64,000 nucleotides of DNA from Nocardia sp. NBC_00416 (GTDB taxonomy: Bacteria; Actinomycetota; Actinomycetes; Mycobacteriales; Mycobacteriaceae), in the NCBI RefSeq assembly GCF_036032445.1, contig NZ_CP107932.1:7132501-7196500 (forward strand), written 5' to 3'. Below the pieces are notes generated by a model that saw only the letters and a program-made list of their open reading frames with translations, had not been told where the DNA came from and ran no database searches. Below, piece by piece: positions 58,040 through 64,000 of this stretch (within the stretch, counting starts at the first letter, position 1; each line of letters begins with the position of its first letter). The position numbers and the translations under genes are program-made.

Positions 58040-58486
58040 TCACCCCTGGTACTTGTCGACGGTGAATTCCACCGAACCGGGTTCGGGGAGATGGGCCGCG
58101 CCGACGGTCACGGTCGCGGTGAAGCGCCCGATACCGGGATGGAACAGTGCCGAACGTCCGTCGTTCATCCAGTATCCGGGTCCGTTCGCGGTCCGCGTGG
58201 TCGTCCCCGTCTCACCCGTGTCCAGATTCCGCCAGTTCAGGGTGACCGGCAGGCTGCACGGTCCGACCCCGAACATGATGGTCGAAACCGTGAACGACGC
58301 GTGCTCCGGATAGCCGGGACCGTTGACCGAGGTGTCGACCTGGGCCACACAGGAGCCCTGGGTGAGGGAGTAGACGGTCTGGAACGAACCGCCGTCGGCC
58401 GCGGCGGGAGCCGCGGTGGCCGCCAGCGTTCCCACCGCCAGCGCCGCGGCGGCAGGCAGGACGAACGCCGTCGTACGTGCTGTCAT
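58040..58486 (-). CDS. small secreted protein of unknown function
   Basis: The 148-aa protein has a clear signal peptide (TTAFVLPAAAALAVGTLAATAAPAAA, cleavage about residue 30) and a mature domain of about 118 residues with two cysteines (GSCVAQV and GPCSLPV), likely one disulfide. The beta-strand pattern (HASFTVSTIMFG, VTLNWRNLDTGETGTTT, GRFTATVTVGA) suggests an Ig-like sandwich. GAGGTG precedes the ATG. It is divergent from dnaE1, with 248 bp between start codons, and its transcript would run towards the palindrome and kinase gene. I do not recognise the family. Confidence 0.7.
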   Translation of the reverse strand: MTARTTAFVLPAAAALAVGTLAATAAPAAADGGSFQTVYSLTQGSCVAQVDTSVNGPGYPEHASFTVSTIMFGVGPCSLPVTLNWRNLDTGETGTTTRTANGPGYWMNDGRSALFHPGIGRFTATVTVGAAHLPEPGSVEFTVDKYQG

Positions 58487-58685
58487 CGTTCACCTCGCTG
58501 ATCGATCGTGCGTATGCGGGTCGATCGTGGTTCGTGCGGTACATCCGTGGTCGTGACGCGGCACGACCCTACCAGTGACCGAGACTGCCGGTGGCGGAAT
58601 CGAGTTCGTGGCCCGGGTACCTGGGGGGACACGCCCGAGCCTCGGGGCACGCCCGGGCCGCGCTCGGGTGGTCGGACCGAGCGCA

Positions 58686-58691
58686 TAAACT
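58686..58691 (+). promoter_or_regulatory. dnaE1 promoter -10 box (TAAACT)
   Basis: TAAACT lies 43 nt before the dnaE1 TTG and would start transcription near 58698, leaving room for the GGAGG ribosome site at 58719-58723. No clear -35 box is visible. Confidence 0.4.
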
Positions 58692-58734
58692 CGCTACACC
58701 AACCCCCGCCGAGCCTTGGGAGGAAGGACAGATC

Positions 58735-61700
58735 TTGGCCGCCTCGTCCGGATTCGTTCATCTGCACAACCACACCGAGTACTCGATGCTCGACGGTGCC
58801 GCCAAGATCTCACCGCTGTTCGCCGAGGCCGACCGCCTCGGTATGACCGCGGTGGGAATGACCGACCACGGCAATATGTACGGCGCCGCCGAGTTCTTCC
58901 ACTCGGCGAAGAAGGCCGGGATCACACCGATCATCGGGATCGAGGCCTATATCGCGCCCGCCTCCCGTTTCGACACCAAGCGGGTCCTGTGGGGCGATCC
59001 CAGCCAGAAGGGCGACGACGTATCCGGCTCCGGCGCCTACACCCATATGACCATGGTCGCGGAGAACGCGACCGGTCTGCGGAACCTGTTCAAACTGTCC
59101 TCGCTCGCCAGCATCGAAGGCCAGCTCGGTAAGTGGGCCCGGATGGACGAGGAACTCATCGCCGCGCACGCCGAGGGCATTATCGCCACCACCGGCTGCC
59201 CCTCGGGCGAGGTGCAGACCCGGCTGCGGCTCGGGCACGAGCGCGAAGCGCTGGAGGCCGCCGCGAAATGGCAGGAGATCTTCGGCCGCGACAACTTCTT
59301 CCTCGAGGTGATGGATCACGGTCTGTCCATCGAGAAGCGGGTTCGCGAGGGCCTGCTCGAGGTCGGTCGCACCCTCGACATCCCGCCGCTGGCCACCAAC
59401 GACTGCCATTACGTCACCAAGGAACACGCACTCAACCACGAGGCGTTGTTGTGCATCCAGACCGGTAAGACGCTGTCCGACCCCACCCGGTTCAAGTTCG
59501 ACGGCGACGGATACTTCCTGAAGTCCGCCGACGAGATGCGCGCCCTCTGGGACGCCGAGGTGCCCGGCGCCTGCGACAACACCGTGTGGATCGGCGAACG
59601 CGTCCAGTCCTACGCCGAGGTGTGGGAACACCGCGACCGGATGCCGGTCTTCCCGGTTCCCGAGGGGGAGGACCAGTCCGGCTGGCTGCGCAAAGAGGTC
59701 CATCGCGGTCTGGATCGGCGCTTCCCCGACGGTGTGCCGCGCGAATACGTCGAGCGCGCCGAATTCGAGCTGAACGTCATCATCGAGATGGGCTTCCCGG
59801 CCTACTTCCTGGTGGTCGGCGACCTGATCAACCATGCCCGCGAGGTCGGTATCCGCGTCGGTCCGGGGCGCGGTTCAGCGGCCGGGTCGCTGGTCGCCTA
59901 CGCCATGGGGATCACCAATATCGACCCCATTCCGCACGGGCTGCTGTTCGAGCGCTTCCTCAACCCCGAACGCGTCTCGATGCCCGATATCGATATCGAC
60001 TTCGACGATCGCCGCCGCGGTGAGATGGTTCGCTATGCGACCGATCGCTGGGGCAGTGACCGGGTCGCGCAGGTCATCACCTTCGGCACCATTAAAACCA
60101 AGGCCGCCATCAAGGATTCGGCGCGCGTCCAGTTCGGCCAGCCCGGTTTCGCCATCGCCGACCAGATCTCCAAGGCGCTGCCGCCGCCGATCATGGCGAA
60201 GGATATTCCGCTGTCGGGGATCATGGACCCCGAACACGAGCGGTACAAAGAGGCCGCGGAGGTCCGCGACCTCATCGGCAGCAATCCCGATGTCGCCAAG
60301 ATCTACGAGACCGCCCGCGGTCTCGAGGGCCTGATCCGCAATGCCGGTGTGCACGCCTGCGCGGTGATCATGTCCTCCGAACCGCTCATGGAAGCGATCC
60401 CGCTGTGGAAGCGCGCGCAGGACGGCGCGATCATCACCGGCTGGGATTATCCGTCGTGCGAGGCCATCGGCCTGCTGAAAATGGACTTCCTGGGCCTGCG
60501 CAACCTCACCGTGATCGGTGACGCGCTGGACAACATCAGTTCCAATCGCGGGATCGACCTCGATATGGACAATCTGCCGCTCGCCGATCCGCCGACCTAC
60601 GAATTGCTCTCCCGCGGTGACACTCTCGGGGTGTTCCAGCTCGACGGCAGCGCCATGCGTGATCTGCTGCGCCGCATGCAGCCCACCGGCTTCGAGGATA
60701 TCGTCGCCGTGCTCGCGCTCTACCGCCCGGGTCCGATGGGCATGAACGCGCACAACGACTACGCGGACCGCAAGAACGGCCGGCAGCAGGTCAAGCCCAT
60801 CCACCCCGAGCTGGAAGAACCCCTGAAGGAGATCCTGGCCGATACCTTCGGCCTGATCGTCTATCAGGAACAGATCATGCAGATCGCGCAGAAGGTCGCC
60901 GGATACTCGCTCGGCCGAGCCGATATTCTGCGCCGTGCGATGGGCAAGAAGAAGGCCGAGGTCCTCGAGGCGGAATTCGAGGGTTTCGAGTCCGGTATGC
61001 AAACCAACGGATTCTCCAAACCGGCGATCAAGGCGCTGTGGGACACCATTCTGCCGTTCGCCGGATACGCGTTCAACAAATCGCATGCCGCCGGCTACGG
61101 CCTGGTTTCCTTCTGGACCGCCTATCTGAAGGCCAACTATCCCGCCGAATATATGGCGGGCCTGCTCACCTCGGTCGGTGACGACAAGGACAAGGCCGCG
61201 ATCTACCTGTCGGACTGCCGAAAGCTCGGTATCACCGTGCTGCCGCCCGATGTCAACGAATCGGAGATGAACTTCGCCTCGGTCGGCGCCGATATCCGTT
61301 TCGGGCTCGGCGCGGTGCGCAATGTCGGCGCCAATGTGGTGTCGTCCATCATCAATGCCCGCAGGGACAAATCCAAGTACACCGATTTCTCCGACTATTT
61401 GAACAAGATCGATACGGTCGCCTGCACCAAGAAGGTCACCGAGTCGCTCATCAAGGCCGGCGCCTTCGATTCGCTCGACCATCCCCGTAAGGGGCTCATG
61501 CTCGTGCACTCCGACGCGATCGACGCGGTGATGTCCACCAAGAAGGCGGAGGCCATCGGGCAGTTCGACCTGTTCGGCGGGATGGACGACGACGGCGAAT
61601 CGGTGGCGTCGGTGTTCGACGTGAAAGTCCCCGACGACGAATGGGAGAGCAAGCACCGGCTCGCCCTGGAACGGGAGATGCTCGGTCTCTACGTGTCCGG

Positions 61701-62283
61701 CCATCCGCTCAACGGCGTCGACCATGTACTCGCCGCCCAGGCCGATACCCAGATCCCGACCATCCTCGAGGGCGATATCAAGGACGGCACCCAGGTGACC
61801 GTCGGCGGGATCCTCGCCTCGGTGAACCGCCGGATCAACAAGAACGGCCTGGCGTGGGCGTCCTGTCAGCTCGAAGATCTCACCGGCGGGATCGAGGTGC
61901 TGTTCTTCCCGCAGGCCTATTCGGTGTACGGGATGGATGTGGTGGAGGACGCCGTGGTGCTGGTGAAGGCCCGCGTCTCGATGCGCGACGACCGTATCTC
62001 GCTGATCGCCAACGATCTCGCCGTACCGGACCTGTCGGCCATCGGGGTGGCGAAACCGCTGGCGGTGACCATCTCCACCCGGATGTGCACCCCCGATAAG
62101 ATCGGCGAATTCAAGCGGGTGCTGTCCCGCCATCCCGGAACCTCGGATGTGCACGTTCGGCATGTGGGCGCCCGGGAGAAGACCACCCTGCTGAAACTGG
62201 ACGACAGTCTGCGGGTGGAACAGTCCTCGGCGCTCATGGGAGACCTGAAAGCGCTACTCGGGCCGGGCTGCCTGGCCGGCTGA
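58735..62283 (+). CDS. dnaE1: DNA polymerase III alpha subunit DnaE1
   Basis: The 1182-aa replicative polymerase starts with an intact PHP domain (FVHLHNHTEYSMLDGAAKI; MTDHGNMYGA), which provides proofreading in mycobacterial DnaE1. The C-family palm has GPGRGSAAGSLVAYAMGI and catalytic PDIDIDF (Asp418 and Asp420). Later come the helix-hairpin-helix, the beta-clamp-binding region and an OB fold (VTVGGILASVNRRINKNG). Length agrees with M. tuberculosis DnaE1 (about 1184 aa). The TTG at 58735, with GGGAGGAAGG upstream, puts FVHLHNH at the usual distance. It is convergent with the WXG100-like gene. Confidence 0.95.
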   Translation: MAASSGFVHLHNHTEYSMLDGAAKISPLFAEADRLGMTAVGMTDHGNMYGAAEFFHSAKKAGITPIIGIEAYIAPASRFDTKRVLWGDPSQKGDDVSGSGAYTHMTMVAENATGLRNLFKLSSLASIEGQLGKWARMDEELIAAHAEGIIATTGCPSGEVQTRLRLGHEREALEAAAKWQEIFGRDNFFLEVMDHGLSIEKRVREGLLEVGRTLDIPPLATNDCHYVTKEHALNHEALLCIQTGKTLSDPTRFKFDGDGYFLKSADEMRALWDAEVPGACDNTVWIGERVQSYAEVWEHRDRMPVFPVPEGEDQSGWLRKEVHRGLDRRFPDGVPREYVERAEFELNVIIEMGFPAYFLVVGDLINHAREVGIRVGPGRGSAAGSLVAYAMGITNIDPIPHGLLFERFLNPERVSMPDIDIDFDDRRRGEMVRYATDRWGSDRVAQVITFGTIKTKAAIKDSARVQFGQPGFAIADQISKALPPPIMAKDIPLSGIMDPEHERYKEAAEVRDLIGSNPDVAKIYETARGLEGLIRNAGVHACAVIMSSEPLMEAIPLWKRAQDGAIITGWDYPSCEAIGLLKMDFLGLRNLTVIGDALDNISSNRGIDLDMDNLPLADPPTYELLSRGDTLGVFQLDGSAMRDLLRRMQPTGFEDIVAVLALYRPGPMGMNAHNDYADRKNGRQQVKPIHPELEEPLKEILADTFGLIVYQEQIMQIAQKVAGYSLGRADILRRAMGKKKAEVLEAEFEGFESGMQTNGFSKPAIKALWDTILPFAGYAFNKSHAAGYGLVSFWTAYLKANYPAEYMAGLLTSVGDDKDKAAIYLSDCRKLGITVLPPDVNESEMNFASVGADIRFGLGAVRNVGANVVSSIINARRDKSKYTDFSDYLNKIDTVACTKKVTESLIKAGAFDSLDHPRKGLMLVHSDAIDAVMSTKKAEAIGQFDLFGGMDDDGESVASVFDVKVPDDEWESKHRLALEREMLGLYVSGHPLNGVDHVLAAQADTQIPTILEGDIKDGTQVTVGGILASVNRRINKNGLAWASCQLEDLTGGIEVLFFPQAYSVYGMDVVEDAVVLVKARVSMRDDRISLIANDLAVPDLSAIGVAKPLAVTISTRMCTPDKIGEFKRVLSRHPGTSDVHVRHVGAREKTTLLKLDDSLRVEQSSALMGDLKALLGPGCLAG

Positions 62284-62293
62284 GCGTGCCGCG

Positions 62294-62608
62294 CTACCGG
62301 GCCGCCTGTTCGACGCCGGCGGCGGTGTTCTGGTCCTGGTTGCCGAAGTCCGTCGCGACCGCGCCCACACCGTCGCCGACCCCGTTCACCGCTTGACTCA
62401 GCAGGTCGAGACCGGTGAGTCCTTCGGCGGCGCCGGGACCGTACTGCGCGGCGAAGTTCTGGCCGATCTCGTCACCGCCCCAGCACTCGCCCTCGGCGTC
62501 GATGACGGTACGGGCCGCGTTCACCGCGGCGGCGACCCGGTCCGCCACCTTCGCGATGGCGGGGCGGCTGGCCTGCAGCGCTTCCTGGTCGACCCGGATG
62601 GTGCTCAT
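62294..62608 (-). CDS. WXG100-like protein (possible type VII secretion substrate)
   Basis: The 104-aa helical-hairpin protein has a central W-x-G (Trp43-Gly44-Gly45 in ECWGGDEIGQNF) between two amphipathic helices (about 8-38 and 55-90), the layout of WXG100/ESX proteins. It lacks a clear C-terminal YxxxD/E secretion signal, so secretion is uncertain. Its ATG overlaps the stop of the YbaB-like gene (ATGA), so the two are co-translated. No ESX ATPase or channel genes are in the window; the pair resembles accessory gene pairs found near ESX loci. Confidence 0.7.
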   Translation of the reverse strand: MSTIRVDQEALQASRPAIAKVADRVAAAVNAARTVIDAEGECWGGDEIGQNFAAQYGPGAAEGLTGLDLLSQAVNGVGDGVGAVATDFGNQDQNTAAGVEQAAR

Positions 62609-63114
62609 TTACCACCGTCCAGGTAGCTGCGGTTGCGGAAGAACTCATCCTCGTCTTCCCGGCCCATCGGCGCGGCCGGTTCCGCCTCGGTTGCGGGATC
62701 GGCGAACAGGGTGCCGATCACTGCTTTGATACTCGGCATACCCGGCGCCAGATCCGGCAGGTCCGGGACCTCGCCCGCCATGTCCTGTATCGGAGCCCAG
62801 GCGTCCCGGGACAGATCGGTGGCCCGGCGGGCGGCCTGCTGCACCGCCTCCAGGATCGAACGCCCCAGCTTTTCCGGGGTCGACCGTTTGAACGCTTCCG
62901 GCGTGAGATGCACCTGCACCGGGACTCCGGCGGTGTTCGCGTCGACCCGGACCAGGTTATCGGCCGACCACACGCTGACGGTCGTCTCCGCCAGCCGCTG
63001 CCGCACCTCCGACATCGCCTGCCGCTGCCGTTCGAAGGTGCCCAGCAGTTGATCCACACTCTCCCGCAACACCCCCGCGTCCGCCCGGATGGCCGCGCGG
63101 TCGTACTCGCTCAT
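62605..63114 (-). CDS. YbaB/EbfC-like protein, Rv3880c (EspL)-type
   Basis: The 169-aa protein has a helical N-terminal half (DAGVLRESVDQLLGTFERQRQAMSEVRQRL) and a short beta-rich segment (VSVWSADNLVRVDANTAGVPVQVHLTPEAF). This is the YbaB/EbfC DNA-binding-protein fold also seen in the ESX-1-associated EspL. A Pro/Asp-rich tail with GREDEDEFFRNRSYLDGG follows. Start ATG 63114 has TGAGG just upstream; longer frames have no ribosome site. Translationally coupled to the downstream WXG100-like gene. A role in type VII secretion is suggested only by this pairing. Confidence 0.68.
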   Translation of the reverse strand: MSEYDRAAIRADAGVLRESVDQLLGTFERQRQAMSEVRQRLAETTVSVWSADNLVRVDANTAGVPVQVHLTPEAFKRSTPEKLGRSILEAVQQAARRATDLSRDAWAPIQDMAGEVPDLPDLAPGMPSIKAVIGTLFADPATEAEPAAPMGREDEDEFFRNRSYLDGGK

Positions 63115-63269
63115 CGATACCTCATTTCCACGGAACCGGTTCCTACCCTTCGACGCGCGCGGGCGTCGACCGGTTCCGGCGTGGTCGCCGGCGAAGCTCC
63201 GGTCGGGGTTCGAGATATACCATCGCGCCGCGCCCGGCGCCCGTACGGCCGATCGGCGCGTGGTCGGGT

Positions 63270-63884
63270 TCAGTGGCTGACAGCCACGCCGAGCGACTGG
63301 GTATCGATGAACGCCGGGCCCTGGCCCTGGAAGACCTCGAGGTCGCCGATCCCGAACCCCGCCGACTCGATCAGCGCGCGGATATTGCGGTCCAGATGAC
63401 ATCCGCCGGCGATGCGCTGCTGGATCGGGTCGAGCCGGTGCTGCCAGCGCTGCACCTTCGGATCCGGCGACAGACCGTGCTCGACGAAATGGAGGGTGCC
63501 GCCCGGTATCAGTACCCGGCGCACCTCGCCGAGAGCGGCCTCGATATCGGGGATGGTGCACATCGTCCAGGTCGAGAGGGCGGATTCGAAACTGTTGTCC
63601 GGGAAAGGCAGTTCCTGCCCGTCCAGGCCCGCGCGCTCGATCGGCACCGTTCCCGCGGCGCGGCGCGGCGCCGATAACCGCCAGCCCAGGTCCGCGGGCT
63701 CGACCGCGCTCACCGAATCGACGGTGTCCGGGTAGAAGGGCACGTTCAGCCCCGAGCCGAAGCCGAGTTCCAGCACCCGCCCGGACAGGCCGGCGCATAC
63801 CCGCTCCCGTAACGGCTCGTTGGCCTTCATCCCACAGGCCACGTTCACGATGCGCGGTACGACATGGTCGCGATAGATACCCAC
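63270..63884 (-). CDS. class I SAM-dependent methyltransferase
   Basis: The 204-aa Rossmann-fold methyltransferase has motif I VLELGFGSGLNVPFYP (SAM binding), an acidic VSAVEPADLGW loop, PFPDNSFESALSTWTMCTIPDIEAAL (motif IV region) and RRVLIPGGTLHFVEHGLSPDP. The start MGIYRDHVVPRIVNVACG matches small actinobacterial methyltransferases of unknown substrate. GTG 63884 has AGAGGGC directly before it; GTG 63905 is an alternative. It is upstream of the YbaB/WXG100 pair by 155 nt and divergent from the gene at the right edge. Confidence 0.82.
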   Translation of the reverse strand: MGIYRDHVVPRIVNVACGMKANEPLRERVCAGLSGRVLELGFGSGLNVPFYPDTVDSVSAVEPADLGWRLSAPRRAAGTVPIERAGLDGQELPFPDNSFESALSTWTMCTIPDIEAALGEVRRVLIPGGTLHFVEHGLSPDPKVQRWQHRLDPIQQRIAGGCHLDRNIRALIESAGFGIGDLEVFQGQGPAFIDTQSLGVAVSH

Positions 63885-63970
63885 GCCCTCTACTCTGGCA
63901 CCCACTACCTGCGAAAGCCATGGTGGACACTCGGATCGGCTACTCTGGGGCAGAGCTAGGGAGGTCGCTC

Positions 63971-64000
63971 ATGCCGATCAGGTTCCGTAAACGTCAATCC
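63971..64000 (+). CDS. start of a further gene, cut by window edge
   Basis: Only ten codons (MPIRFRKRQS) are present. They follow a GGGAGGT ribosome site 7 nt upstream and a TACTCT box at 63940-63945 that could be its -10 element. The MPIRFRK start resembles DUF4236 proteins, but ten residues are too few to assign it. Confidence 0.45.
   Translation, partial: MPIRFRKRQS

Noticed and set aside
59875..62163. 762-codon open frame opposite dnaE1
   Set aside because: Shadow of the DnaE1 coding strand; His/Arg/Gly/Val-rich translation without motifs.
1..64000. tRNA or rRNA genes, CRISPR arrays, insertion sequences, prophage genes
   Set aside because: Looked for tRNA-like cloverleaf starts and T-loops, regular direct repeats with spacers, transposase DDE motifs and integrases; none seen by eye. 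A tRNAscan or ISfinder run would be decisive.

Overview
The window is high-GC actinobacterial DNA and reads as a Nocardia (or very close Nocardiaceae) chromosome. Three observations support this. The gene order from the geranylgeranyl diphosphate synthase through metF, lppM, a GNAT gene, DUF3040, mraZ and the division/cell-wall (dcw) cluster to wag31 follows the Mycobacterium tuberculosis Rv2173-Rv2144c block. An EmbC-type arabinosyltransferase and a DivIVA-type Wag31 are hallmarks of mycolic-acid bacteria. The ileS gene carries the short translational T-box leader known from Nocardia and Mycobacterium. No insertion sequence, prophage, CRISPR array, tRNA or rRNA was seen.

Layout. 1-8.2 kb: an isoprenoid/carotenoid block. 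It holds the 5' end of a phytoene desaturase, a GGPP synthase, metF and a minus-strand operon (GNAT, CrtO-type ketolase, CruF-type hydratase, lppM, CruG-type glycosyltransferase). In effect, carotenoid-tailoring genes have been threaded through the conserved lppM neighbourhood. 8.4-9.5 kb: a HEPN-domain protein and a DUF3040 membrane protein. 9.8-31.6 kb: the dcw cluster (mraZ, rsmH, ftsL, pbpB, murE, murF, mraY, murD, ftsW, murG, murC, ftsQ, ftsZ, pgeF, yggS, sepF, yggT, wag31 and a small membrane protein). Most of these genes overlap by ATGA or GTGA, so translation is probably coupled. Together they make lipid II, flip and polymerise it at the septum, build the Z ring and direct polar growth.

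31.6-46.2 kb: ileS with its T-box, a membrane-anchored protein, an NlpC/P60 hydrolase behind a CRP/GlxR-type operator and a long structured leader (possibly ydaO/c-di-AMP), a GalU-type nucleotidyltransferase, DNA polymerase IV, an MTB12-like lipoprotein, an orphan Emb arabinosyltransferase and a CtpE-type P-ATPase. 46.4-51.3 kb: PhzF, a lspA-rluD operon, a lipoprotein and a VOC protein. 51.4-57.7 kb: a LytTR response regulator, two sodium:solute symporters each with a small membrane protein, and a LytS-type histidine kinase, forming a probable carboxylate-sensing and uptake module. 58-64 kb: a secreted protein, dnaE1, a WXG100/YbaB-like pair, a methyltransferase and the first codons of another gene.

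Regulation is unusually visible. There are MraZ boxes on the mraZ promoter, a switch-like leader before rsmH, a T-box before ileS, one perfect and one near-perfect CRP/GlxR site, several leaderless promoters of the form TANNNT placed 6-8 nt before the start codon, tiny overlapping leader ORFs before sepF and dinB, and a 100-bp compound palindrome next to the kinase gene. Functions are inferred from sequence motifs and remembered family members; no database search was run.
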